The notes beneath the pieces are model-generated. The model saw only the letters and a list, made by a program, of their open reading frames with translations, made no database searches and was not told the origin of the DNA. The translations under genes were made by a program, and so were the position numbers. DNA of 64,000 bases from Streptomyces sp. A0642 (GTDB lineage Bacteria; Actinomycetota; Actinomycetes; Streptomycetales; Streptomycetaceae), in contig NZ_SSBL01000025.1 in the NCBI RefSeq assembly GCF_004795105.1, positions 1 to 64,000 of the forward strand, given 5' to 3'. Each line of letters starts with the position of its first letter. The stretch's first letter is position 1. Below, piece by piece: positions 26,346 through 34,164 of the stretch.

Positions 26346-26361
26346 CTAAGCAACCGCTCAG
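26346..26361. promoter_or_regulatory. TetR-type operator upstream of the thiolase gene
   Basis: CTAAGC (26346-26351), AACC, GCTCAG (26356-26361) is an imperfect palindrome of the kind bound by TetR-family regulators of acyl-CoA metabolism. No TetR gene is in the window, so the regulator would act in trans. Confidence 0.4.
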
Positions 26362-26402
26362 TTCGCCTGCGGAGAGGTCCGCCGGGCCCGCCCGGAACCC
26401 CC

Positions 26403-27479
26403 TCAGGCGTGCCTCGGCGAGGTGTCCGTGCCGGTGCCGGGGCGCCGCTCCACCCGCGTCGAGCCGCCCGCCTCCCCGTGCATCTCCGGGTGGGGGTGCG
26501 GGTGCGGCTCCGTGGCCGGGGGCAGGCGCCGCCGCCTGCGGTGCTTGAGCAGCGCCCAGGGCGCCCGGGCCCCCGTGACCTCCGTACCGGCCTCCTTGGC
26601 CGCCTGGGAGGCCGCCTTGGCCACCGGCAGCATGTCCTCCCGCCGGGCGCCGTCCAGCCGGTCGGTCTCCGGCCACAGTCCCAGCACCGCGCAGAGCGTC
26701 GGCAGCAGCGCCATCGCGGCCGTCGCGTAGCCCTCCGCCGACGGGTGGTAGTTGTCCGGGCCGAACAGCTCCCGCGGGTTCGCCTCGAACTCGGGGCCCA
26801 GCAGGTCGCCCAGCGACACCGTGCGCCCGCCCTGCTCCACCGAGCCGATCGTCTGCGCCGCCGCCAGCTGCCGGCTCACCCGCCGGGCCATCCACCGCAG
26901 CGGCTGGTAGACGGGCTCGATCGTGCCCAGGTCCGGGCAGGTGCCCACGACGACCTCGGCGCCCGCCGTACGCAGCCTGCGCACCGCCGTCGTCAGGCAC
27001 CGCACCGACTGCGTGGCGGGCATCCGGTGGGTCACGTCATTCGCGCCGATCATGATCACGCATACGTCGGGCGTCCGGGCCGGGTCCGCGAGCAGCAGCG
27101 AGACCTGTCGCTCCAGGTCGTCCGAACGGGCGCCCGGCTGCGCGACGTTCCGCAGGTCCACCGGCCGCTCCGACACCGCCGCGAGCCCCGAGGCGAGCAG
27201 CGCCCCCGGGGTCTGCCCGGCCCGGCGTACCCCCTGCCCCGCCGCCGTGGAGTCCCCGAGGAGCCCGAGGCGCAGCGGTTCGGCGGGGCCGGTGAACGCC
27301 ACCCCGTACCGTCCGTCCGCACTCGGCGGGACCGGTGCGGTGCCGCCCCCCACCTGCCGCTTCGCCAGCTGGACCTCCGCCAGCAGGACGCCTGCGGCCG
27401 CGGCGCCCAGCAGCCCGATGCTGCCACCGCCGTAGGCCGCGCCCGCCGCGATCCGCCGTGCCACCCTTGCCCTCGACAC
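26403..27479 (-). CDS. SGNH/GDSL-family hydrolase
   Basis: About 358 residues. An N-terminal hydrophobic segment (GSIGLLGAAAAGVLLAEVQLA) suggests membrane anchoring or export. SGNH blocks are visible: block I GLLGDSTAAGQG (nucleophile Ser), block III MIGANDVTH (oxyanion Asn) and block V NYHPSAEGY (Asp/His). The tail is basic and His/Pro-rich. GTG 27479 has GGAGGT 10 bases upstream; a GTG at 27491 abuts the same purine run and is less likely. Members are esterases or lipases of broad specificity. Confidence 0.87.
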   Translation of the reverse strand: MSRARVARRIAAGAAYGGGSIGLLGAAAAGVLLAEVQLAKRQVGGGTAPVPPSADGRYGVAFTGPAEPLRLGLLGDSTAAGQGVRRAGQTPGALLASGLAAVSERPVDLRNVAQPGARSDDLERQVSLLLADPARTPDVCVIMIGANDVTHRMPATQSVRCLTTAVRRLRTAGAEVVVGTCPDLGTIEPVYQPLRWMARRVSRQLAAAQTIGSVEQGGRTVSLGDLLGPEFEANPRELFGPDNYHPSAEGYATAAMALLPTLCAVLGLWPETDRLDGARREDMLPVAKAASQAAKEAGTEVTGARAPWALLKHRRRRRLPPATEPHPHPHPEMHGEAGGSTRVERRPGTGTDTSPRHA

Positions 27480-27641
27480 AGTCCGGTCCACCTCCTCGTG
27501 GCCTTACGGCCTCACCCAAACCGTCGTACCGCCGTACACAGAGCTACCTGCCCCCAAGGGACCGTCGTTCAATCGCTTCGCCCAATCTCGTGCCCGTACG
27601 CATACTCTTGCGGCACCATCTCGGAGACCCCGGAGTACACG

Positions 27642-29054
27642 GTGCAATTCCACGATTCGATGATCAGTCTCGTAGGCAATACCCCGCTGGTGAGGCTGCG
27701 CAGTGTGACGGCCGGCATCCAGGCGACGGTCCTGGCCAAGGTCGAGTACTTCAACCCCGGCGGATCGGTCAAGGACCGGATCGCCCTGCGCATGATCGAG
27801 GCCGCCGAACAGAGCGGCGAGCTGAAGCCCGGCGGCACGATCGTCGAGCCCACCAGCGGCAACACGGGCGTCGGCCTGGCGATCGTCGCGCAGCAGAAGG
27901 GCTACAAGTGCATCTTCGTCTGCCCGGACAAGGTGTCCACGGACAAGATCAACGTGCTGCGCGCCTACGGTGCCGAGGTCGTCGTCTGCCCCACGGCGGT
28001 CGACCCGGAGCACCCGGACTCGTACTACAACGTCTCGGACCGGCTGGTCCGTGAGACGCCGGGAGCCTGGAAGCCCGACCAGTACTCGAACCCGAACAAC
28101 CCGCGCTCCCACTACGAGACCACCGGTCCCGAACTCTGGGAGCAGACGGACGGGAAGATCACCCACTTCGTGGCGGGGGTCGGCACCGGCGGCACGATCA
28201 CCGGCACCGGCCGCTACCTGAAGGAGGCGAGCGGCGGCGCCGTCAAGGTCATCGGCGCGGACCCGGAGGGCTCGGTCTACTCCGGCGGCTCCGGCCGGCC
28301 GTATCTGGTCGAGGGCGTCGGTGAGGACTTCTGGCCGTCGGCGTACGACCGGACCGTCACCGACGAGATCGTCGCCGTGTCCGACAAGGACTCCTTCCAG
28401 ATGACCCGCCGGCTCGCCAAGGAGGAGGGGCTGCTGGTCGGCGGTTCCTGCGGCATGGCGGTCGTCGGAGCCCTGGAGGTCGCCCAGCGGCTCGGGCCCG
28501 AGGACGTCGTCGTCGTCCTGCTGCCGGACAGCGGCCGCGGCTACCTGAGCAAGATCTTCAACGACGAGTGGATGGCCGACTACGGCTTCCTGGAGGACAC
28601 CGGCCCCTCCGCCCGGGTCGCCGACGTCCTGGACTACAAGGCGGGCCCGATCCCGACCCTCGTCCACATGCACCCGGAGGAGACCGTCGGCGAGGCGATC
28701 GACGTGCTGCGCGAGTACGGCGTCTCCCAGATGCCGATCGTGAAGCCCGGCGCCGGCCACCCGGACGTGATGGCCGCCGAGGTCATCGGTTCGGTCGTCG
28801 AGCGGGAGCTGCTGAACGCCCTCTTCGCCCAGCGGGCCTCCCTCACCGACCCGCTCGAGAAGCACATGTCGCCGCCGCTGCCGCAGGTCGGCTCCGGCGA
28901 ACCGGTCGAGGACCTGATGGCGGTCCTCGGCGGCACGGGCGCGGCGGACGCGGCGATCGTGCTGGTGGAGGGCAAGCCGAAGGGCGTGGTCAGCCGCCAG
29001 GACCTGCTGGCCTTCCTCGCCAAGGACGCGTCGGCGGCGCCCGCCCAGCCGTAA
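27642..29054 (+). CDS. cbs: Cystathionine beta-synthase
   Basis: A 470-residue PLP enzyme joining L-serine and L-homocysteine to cystathionine (reverse transsulfuration). The catalytic fold contains FNPGGSVKDR with the Schiff-base Lys44, the substrate loop TSGNTG and the phosphate-binding GTGGTITG. The C-terminal third (from about 340) is a tandem CBS-domain pair, which distinguishes it from the shorter cysteine synthases. GTG 27642 has GGAG 6 bases upstream; the long open frame before it overlaps the hydrolase gene and is spurious. It is divergent from the SGNH hydrolase gene. Confidence 0.9.
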   Translation: MQFHDSMISLVGNTPLVRLRSVTAGIQATVLAKVEYFNPGGSVKDRIALRMIEAAEQSGELKPGGTIVEPTSGNTGVGLAIVAQQKGYKCIFVCPDKVSTDKINVLRAYGAEVVVCPTAVDPEHPDSYYNVSDRLVRETPGAWKPDQYSNPNNPRSHYETTGPELWEQTDGKITHFVAGVGTGGTITGTGRYLKEASGGAVKVIGADPEGSVYSGGSGRPYLVEGVGEDFWPSAYDRTVTDEIVAVSDKDSFQMTRRLAKEEGLLVGGSCGMAVVGALEVAQRLGPEDVVVVLLPDSGRGYLSKIFNDEWMADYGFLEDTGPSARVADVLDYKAGPIPTLVHMHPEETVGEAIDVLREYGVSQMPIVKPGAGHPDVMAAEVIGSVVERELLNALFAQRASLTDPLEKHMSPPLPQVGSGEPVEDLMAVLGGTGAADAAIVLVEGKPKGVVSRQDLLAFLAKDASAAPAQP

Positions 29055-29145
29055 CCGGCGCCACCCGGCGGCGGGGTTCGCGAAAACGGTACGAGCGCGT
29101 CACGTGGCCGCAGCACCCGCTTAACACGGGTCGGGCAGATTAGTG

Positions 29146-29173
29146 GGTGCCGGCAGGGAAACCCGCCGGCACC
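29146..29173. terminator. Convergent terminator hairpin
   Basis: GGTGCCGGC (29146-29154) and GCCGGCACC (29165-29173) form a 9-bp stem between the convergent cbs and XRE genes. Confidence 0.6.
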
Positions 29174-29189
29174 ACAACGGCGACACGGA

Positions 29190-30194
29190 CTACGGAGCGG
29201 CTCCCGGACCTCCACCGTCGCCCGGACGCGGAGACCGGCCCTGACCCGGACCCGTGTCCTTCGCGGGGACCGCCGTCGTCCCGCCCCCTGGGAAACCGGG
29301 GGTGCGGCGGTCCCCGCGACACATCGGTGCGCGCCGACCGCGCGCCCCGTCCTCGTCCCCGTCCCGCGGATGCGGAGAGGCCGCCCAGCTCGCGAGAAGC
29401 GCGATGCGCTCCGCCGTCTCCGAACCGGGCTCCGGGGTGTAGACCACCAACGACTGGCCGGGATCGCCGGGCACGCCGAGCGTCTCGTACGGCAGCGTCA
29501 GCGCGCCCACGACCGGGTGGTCGATCCGCTTCACGCCGTACGTCTTCGCCTTCACCTGGTGGTCCGCCCACAGCCGGCGGAAGTCCTCGCTCTTCATGGA
29601 CAGTTCGCCGACCAGGGTGGCGAGCTCCTTGTCATCGGGGTGAAGTCCCGCGTCCAGCCGCAGATACGCGACCGTCTCCGCCGCCACGGCCGGCCAGTCC
29701 GGGTACAGCTCCCGCGCCGCGGGCTCCAGGAACGTCTGCCGCGGCATGTTGCGCTCACCGGCGGCCATGCGGGAGAAGCCGACGACCGCGTCCCCCAGCG
29801 CGTTCCACGCCAGCACGTCCATCCGCCGGCCCAGCAGGAAGGCGGGCGCCCGGTCGAACGTGTCCAGGAGCACCCGCAACCCCGGCCGCACCCGCTGCGC
29901 GGCGGCCGGTGCCGCCTTGCGCGGTGCGGGGCGTGCCACCGTACGCAGGTAGGCGTGCTCCGTCCCGTCCAGCCGGAGCACCCGGGCTATCGCGTCGAGG
30001 ACGGCGTCCGAGACGCTGGGGCCGCGGCCCTGCTCCAGGCGGATGTAGTAGTCGACGCTGACTCCGGCGAGCTGGGCGACCTCCTCGCGCCGGAGACCGG
30101 GAACGCGCCTGCGGCCGTACGAGTTCAGCCCCACCTCCTCGGGCTGAATGCGGGCACGTCGTGAGCGGAGGAAGTCTCCGAGGTCGCCGTCCAT
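29190..30194 (-). CDS. Second XRE-family regulator with MmyB-like domain
   Basis: A 334-residue paralogue of the regulator at 21094-21999. The helix-turn-helix is VPGLRREEVAQLAGVSVDYYIRLEQG and the MmyB-like domain includes VLLDTFDRAPAFLLGRRMDV, ELYPDWPAVAAETVAYLRLD and HPVVGALTLPYETLGV. It carries about 50 extra low-complexity residues after LLASWAA. TACGAT ends 7 bases before ATG 30194 and no ribosome site is present, so a leaderless mRNA is likely. It is divergent from an SDR gene, its probable target. Confidence 0.88.
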   Translation of the reverse strand: MDGDLGDFLRSRRARIQPEEVGLNSYGRRRVPGLRREEVAQLAGVSVDYYIRLEQGRGPSVSDAVLDAIARVLRLDGTEHAYLRTVARPAPRKAAPAAAQRVRPGLRVLLDTFDRAPAFLLGRRMDVLAWNALGDAVVGFSRMAAGERNMPRQTFLEPAARELYPDWPAVAAETVAYLRLDAGLHPDDKELATLVGELSMKSEDFRRLWADHQVKAKTYGVKRIDHPVVGALTLPYETLGVPGDPGQSLVVYTPEPGSETAERIALLASWAASPHPRDGDEDGARGRRAPMCRGDRRTPGFPGGGTTAVPAKDTGPGQGRSPRPGDGGGPGAAP

Positions 30195-30227
30195 GCCGCC
30201 GATCGTAGAAGACCGGCCGTTTCCCAG

Positions 30228-30266
30228 CCTGGTACTGCCGGACCCAGGAAAGACGCATCCCTGGGT
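30228..30266. promoter_or_regulatory. Operator cluster between the XRE and SDR genes
   Basis: CCTGGTAC (30228-30235) is followed by perfect arms ACCCAGG (30242-30248) and CCTGGGT (30260-30266) with an 11-base spacer. The minus strand of 30232-30241 reads CCGGCAGTAC, identical to the core of the operator at the first XRE gene. Confidence 0.6.
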
Positions 30267-30343
30267 AGCCGCCGCGCGCCGTCACAGAGTGGAGCCCAGG
30301 CCGGGGAAGCGCCCCGGCGGCACCGCCTCAAGGAGTACCCGAC

Positions 30344-31105
30344 ATGTCGTACGCAACGCTCGCAGGCCGCACCGCCGTCATCACCGGAGCCGCCAGCGGC
30401 ATGGGGCACGCGACCGCCCGGCTGCTCGCCGCCCAGGGCGTCAGGGTGGCGCTGCTGGCCCGCCGCGCGGAGCGGCTGGAGGAGCTCGCCGCCCAGATCA
30501 CCGCCGAGGGCGGTCAGGCACTCGCCGTCGTCACCGACGTCACCGGCCAGGCGTCCGTGGACGCCGCCGCCGAGCGGGTGCACGCGGAGTTCGGACCGGT
30601 GGACCTGGTGGTCAACGCGGCCGGTGTGATGCTGCCGAACCCCGTGGACGCGGGCCGCGCCGACGAGTGGCAGCGGATGCTCGACACCAATGTGGCCGGA
30701 GCCCTGCGTGTCATCCGGGCCTTCACCGCCGACCTGGTGGCCACCGCCGCCGAGGGGCGCACCGCCGACCTGGTCAACATCTCGTCCATCGGCGCGCACG
30801 TCACGTTCCCCAACTACGCGGTGTACGGAGCCACGAAGGCCGCACTCACCTACCTGTCGGCCTCGCTGCGCACCGAACTGGGCCCGCGCGACGTCCGCGT
30901 CACGAACATCGAGCCCGGGCTCACCGACTCCGAACTCGCCGGACACGTCGACAACGCCGAACTCAGCGGCCAGCTCGACGGCATGTTCGACGCGCTCGGG
31001 GGCCTCTCCAGCGACGAGATCGCCGACCTGATCGCGTACACGACCAGCCGCGCGCGCCACATCAACCTGCGCCAGGTGGTCGTGCTGCCCACCCGGCAGG
31101 CGTGA
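30344..31105 (+). CDS. Short-chain dehydrogenase/reductase
   Basis: A 253-residue classical SDR. The cofactor motif TGAASGMG is at residues 14-21, NAAG at 91-94, the catalytic Ser in NISSIG near 147 and YGATK with Tyr161 and Lys165. AAGGAG lies 8 bases before ATG 30344. The substrate is unknown. The divergent XRE/MmyB regulator gene and the operator between the two suggest expression induced by a small ligand. Confidence 0.92.
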   Translation: MSYATLAGRTAVITGAASGMGHATARLLAAQGVRVALLARRAERLEELAAQITAEGGQALAVVTDVTGQASVDAAAERVHAEFGPVDLVVNAAGVMLPNPVDAGRADEWQRMLDTNVAGALRVIRAFTADLVATAAEGRTADLVNISSIGAHVTFPNYAVYGATKAALTYLSASLRTELGPRDVRVTNIEPGLTDSELAGHVDNAELSGQLDGMFDALGGLSSDEIADLIAYTTSRARHINLRQVVVLPTRQA

Positions 31106-31115
31106 TCCGGCCTGG

Positions 31116-31544
31116 TCAGGCCTCCCACTCGGAGGCCTGGCGCCGCTCGGCCTCCCGGCGCCCGAACAGCCGCCCGCCGTGGGCCGCCTGGAAGACGTTG
31201 ACGCCGACGATCCCCAGCCAGGCCACCACCAGCCCCTCGATGCCCGCGTTCGCGACGCCGATGGCGGACAGCGGGATCGCCAGGACCAGCAAGATGATCC
31301 CGAAGCCGAAGCGTTCCCCGAAGTGCCCCAGCGGCTGCTCCGGAGCGCGCGCCCCTCGGGCGACGGTGATCTGCTGCTCCGCGAGATGCCGCCGGACCCG
31401 GCGGTCGAGCGTGCCGTCCAGCCGCTGCTCGACCTTCTCCAGAAACGACTCGACGAGCGCGGACTCGTACTCCGCCCCCAGCTCGCTGCGCGCCTGCAGG
31501 GTGGCGTTGAGCTCCTTCTTGAGCTCGGCGTCGGATGCGTCCAT
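31116..31544 (-). CDS. Small membrane protein with an N-terminal coiled coil
   Basis: A 142-residue protein. An acidic helical N-terminal half (DAELKKELNATLQARSELG, LVESFLEKVEQRLDGTLDRR) probably forms a coiled coil. Two helices follow (FGFGIILLVLAIPLSAIGVA and GLVVAWLGIVGVNVFQAA) with a charged tail. No named family. TACGGT ends 6 bases before ATG 31544, suggesting a leaderless mRNA. It is convergent with the SDR gene. Confidence 0.75.
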   Translation of the reverse strand: MDASDAELKKELNATLQARSELGAEYESALVESFLEKVEQRLDGTLDRRVRRHLAEQQITVARGARAPEQPLGHFGERFGFGIILLVLAIPLSAIGVANAGIEGLVVAWLGIVGVNVFQAAHGGRLFGRREAERRQASEWEA

Positions 31545-31616
31545 GGGGCCACCGTACGAAGCGGGGGGTGGCCGGGTCAGTGGTGCTAACCCCCCTGTTT
31601 CCCCTGTTTCCCCACC

Positions 31617-31642
31617 CCGTCTGCATATGGACATGCAGACGG
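31617..31642. promoter_or_regulatory. Perfect inverted repeat upstream of the RpiR gene
   Basis: CCGTCTGCAT (31617-31626) and ATGCAGACGG (31633-31642) are perfect 10-bp arms with a 6-base spacer. The repeat lies 64 bases upstream of the RpiR start and 73 bases upstream of the divergent membrane-protein start, so it may serve either gene. Confidence 0.55.
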
Positions 31643-31705
31643 CTTGCTGGCTGAATGGATCCGTCGGCGCCGGTCCCGGTGCGACGCATCTACCGAGGGG
31701 ACAGG

Positions 31706-32551
31706 ATGAGCGGGAGCAGCCCGGGCGCGCGTCTGCAGCAGCTGTTCGAGGGCCGCAGGCTCACGCCCACGCAGCGGCGCATCGCGCACTCCATGGTGCG
31801 CAGGGCCGGTGACGCCCCGTTCCTCTCCAGCGTCGAACTGGCCGAACTGGCCGGGGTCAGCCAGCCCTCCGTCACCCGGTTCGCCGTCGCCCTCGGATTC
31901 GACGGCTATCCCGCGCTGCGCAAGCACCTGCGGGAGGTCGCCCCGGCCGGCACCGCCGCGGACGGCGGGGAGGAGGTCTTCAACGAGTACCAGCAGGCGG
32001 TGCTCGGCGAGATCGAGAATCTGCGCCACCTCGCCGAACTGCTCGCCGACCCCGCGCCCGTCGAACGGGCCGGCCGGCTCCTCGCCGCCTCGCGCCCCCT
32101 GCTCGTCCTCGGGCTGCGCGCCGCGTCCTCGCAGGCGCGGGGCTTCGGCTACTTCGCCGCCAAGGTGCACCCGGACGTCCGGGTGCTCGACGAGGGCGGC
32201 AGCATGCTGCACGACCGCATCGACGCGGCCCGGCGGGCCGGTGCGAGCGCACTGATCTGCTTCGCGCTGCCGCGTCACCCCCGCGAGGTGGTCGACGCCC
32301 TCGCCTACGCCCGGGACCAGGGCCTGGCCGTGGTGTCGGTGGCCGACTCCGCGTTCGCCCCGGTGGCCGCGCACAGCGACCTGCTGCTCCCCGCCGCCGT
32401 CGGCACGGGGCTCGCCTTCGACACCGCCTGCGGCCCGATGCTGCTGGGGCGGGTGCTGCTGGAGGCCATGTGCGACGCCCTGCCCGACGCGCAGGCCCGC
32501 CTGGAGTCGTTCGACGCGGGTGCCGCGGTGCGGCAGCTTTTCGTCGAGTGA
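31706..32551 (+). CDS. MurR/RpiR-family transcriptional regulator
   Basis: A 281-residue regulator. The N-terminal helix-turn-helix lies at about 10-80 (LTPTQRRIAHSMVRRAGDAPFLSSVELAELAGVSQPSVTRFAVALGFDGYPALR). The C-terminal SIS sugar-phosphate-binding domain lies at about 115-260 (PLLVLGLRAASSQARGFGYFAAKV, GASALICFALPRHPREVVDAL). GAGGGG lies 5 bases before ATG 31706. The neighbouring hut operon carries a TGAAT/ATTCA inverted repeat of the shape used by RpiR proteins, so hut control is possible although the LC7 operon intervenes. Confidence 0.88.
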   Translation: MSGSSPGARLQQLFEGRRLTPTQRRIAHSMVRRAGDAPFLSSVELAELAGVSQPSVTRFAVALGFDGYPALRKHLREVAPAGTAADGGEEVFNEYQQAVLGEIENLRHLAELLADPAPVERAGRLLAASRPLLVLGLRAASSQARGFGYFAAKVHPDVRVLDEGGSMLHDRIDAARRAGASALICFALPRHPREVVDALAYARDQGLAVVSVADSAFAPVAAHSDLLLPAAVGTGLAFDTACGPMLLGRVLLEAMCDALPDAQARLESFDAGAAVRQLFVE

Positions 32552-32624
32552 CGTTGCCCCTTGCCGGGGCGGGTCCCTGGCGGGGGGCGGCGTCTTGTTT
32601 TGGTTGCCCCTTTCCGGGGCGCGG

Positions 32625-33142
32625 GGTTCCGTCCTCAAGCGCCGGACGGGCTTGGGGTGTGCGGGCCCCGTGCGGGGTGCGGGTTGCTCCGGCGGGCCGG
32701 TTCCGTCCTCAATCGCCGGACGGGCTTGGGTGGTGCGGGTGTTCCGTGTTGCGGAGGCGCGGTACCCGGGTGGGTGGGGGGTTCGGGGTCCCTCCGGGGC
32801 GTCTCCTCGGACGACGAACGTTCGGCGGGTACGCAGCGGGCCCGGGTATCTGTTCGTCGTCCTGCGGGGACTCCCCTGCACGCCCCCGAACCCGCCCGGC
32901 GTGCGTCTGCGACAGTCGCAGGGCCGGTGTGCACACGCGACTGAGGCCGGGTGGGGGCGTGCAGGGGAGTCCCCGCAGGAAATGGCGTACGACTCGGGTC
33001 GTTTTCCCACCCGCCCGCACATGCCATTTCTGAGGAGTCTCCCCGGAGGGCCCCCACCCCCACCCACCGGACAGAGGCGAACACCCGCACCACACCGCGC
33101 ACCCGCACCACCACAGCCCGTCCGGCGATTGAGGACGGAACC
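32625..33142. repeat. Palindromic intergenic repeat region, no gene
   Basis: A roughly 500-base region built of symmetrical modules. Two direct copies of a 31-mer (TTCCGTCCTCAA, GCCGGACGGGCTTGG) lie at 32625-32655 and 32699-32729, and an inverted copy of its first 28 bases is at 33115-33142. Inside are perfect arms of 28 bp (32860-32887 and 32953-32980), 10 bp (32810-32819 and 32852-32861), 7 bp (32980-32986 and 33023-33029) and a 7-1-7 palindrome at 32907-32921. Frames open across it have no ribosome site or coding pattern. Confidence 0.85.
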
Positions 33143-33200
33143 GGCCCGCCGGAGCACGGAGCACCGCGGAGCACCGCCACCCCGCAAGGGGACCCTACGG

Positions 33201-33575
33201 TCAGACCTCCAGCTCGGCTTCGATCCTCTTCAGCTGGTGGCGGGCCATCGCCAGGTTCGCCCGTCCGCCGTCCAGCACCAGGTAGAGGAACAGGCCGTTG
33301 TTCCCCCGGGTCTTGAGCAGCCGGATCAGGTGGTACTGGGTGCCCAGGGTGATCAGGATGTCCTCGATCTCGTCCTGGATGCCGAGGTGCTCCATCGTGC
33401 GGAGTTTGGCGCGTACGACGTCGGTGTTGCCCGCGGCCGCGACCTCCAGGTTGAAGTCCTTGCCGCCGCCGAGGGTGCCCAGTGCCATGCCGCTCGTGTA
33501 GTCGACGAGGGCGACACCGAGGGTGCCCTCGATGGACGACATCGCTTCCTTCAGTGACGCTTCGGTGTTCGCCAT
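33201..33575 (-). CDS. Roadblock/LC7-domain protein (MglB-like)
   Basis: A 124-residue single-domain Roadblock/LC7 protein (SSIEGTLGVALVDYTSGMALG, NTDVVRAKLRTMEHLG, ITLGTQYHLIRLLKTRGNNG, FLYLVLDGGRANLAMARHQL). In bacteria such proteins regulate small Ras-like GTPases, for example MglB with MglA, or CvnB in conservons. It is the last gene of a four-gene operon transcribed leftward from 35369. No GTPase gene is present nearby. ATG 33575 is the first Met fitting the family; the frame extends upstream without a start signal. Confidence 0.88.
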   Translation of the reverse strand: MANTEASLKEAMSSIEGTLGVALVDYTSGMALGTLGGGKDFNLEVAAAGNTDVVRAKLRTMEHLGIQDEIEDILITLGTQYHLIRLLKTRGNNGLFLYLVLDGGRANLAMARHQLKRIEAELEV

Positions 33576-33649
33576 GAGTGCTCGTTTCCTTTCCCTGACC
33601 GGTCGGGGCGACCGGTTCCGTTTCTGGGTCGTGCCGGGCTTGTCCTGGG

Positions 33650-34126
33650 TCACGTGGTGCGGTGCGGCAGGGCGCCCGGCTGCTGCGGGGGCTGCGGGGG
33701 CTGCACGGGGGCCCGTGGGCCGGGGGCGGGCTGGGGCGCGCGTTCCAGGGCCGCGTCGACGAGTTCGCCGATCCGGGAGCTGGACCTGCGGCCCTCCAGA
33801 TGGAGCCGGCCGACGTTGATCCGGTCCTCGGCGAGCAGGGTCAGTACGGCCGAGGAGCCGGCGGCGTACGTCGCGATGTAGCCGGTCCCGCCGCGTACGA
33901 GGAGTTCGCGGAAGCCGCCCCGGCCGGTCGCGTCCGTCATCCGGATCGAGACGCCGAGCGCGGCGGCGGTCAGCGCGGCGACGCCCTCCGCCTCGACTCC
34001 CGGCGTGTCATGGGCCAGGACGAGGCCGTCGGTACTGGCGGCCAGGGCGCCGGAGAGGAGCGGAACCCGGGCCCGTAACCGCTGGAGTTCGGCCAGGACA
34101 TCCTGCACTTCGGCCTCGGGCACCAT
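33650..34126 (-). CDS. Roadblock/LC7-domain protein with Pro-rich tail and TTA codon
   Basis: A 158-residue protein. The LC7 domain spans about 10-125 (LLSGALAASTDGLVLAHDTPG, IATYAAGSSAVLTLLAEDRINVGRLHLEGRR) and resembles CvnB-type conservon proteins; a Pro/Gln-rich tail follows. GGAGGAG lies 7 bases before ATG 34126. Residue Leu17 is encoded by TTA (minus strand of 34076-34078), so full translation should need the bldA tRNA. It is the third gene of the LC7 operon, 38 bases after the DUF4388-like gene. Confidence 0.88.
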   Translation of the reverse strand: MVPEAEVQDVLAELQRLRARVPLLSGALAASTDGLVLAHDTPGVEAEGVAALTAAALGVSIRMTDATGRGGFRELLVRGGTGYIATYAAGSSAVLTLLAEDRINVGRLHLEGRRSSSRIGELVDAALERAPQPAPGPRAPVQPPQPPQQPGALPHRTT

Positions 34127-34164
34127 CAGCTGTCTCCTCCCGGCACGCTGTCTGAGCGCGCGTA

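Noticed and set aside
26328..27641. N-terminal extension of the cystathionine beta-synthase frame to about 900 codons
   Set aside because: The extension is antisense to the SGNH hydrolase. GTG 27642 has a good ribosome site and matches the known start of the family.
32520..33557. Plus-strand frame of 345 codons through the palindromic repeat region
   Set aside because: It crosses several inverted repeats, overlaps both the RpiR and LC7 genes, and has a biased Arg/Pro/Gly composition without a start signal.
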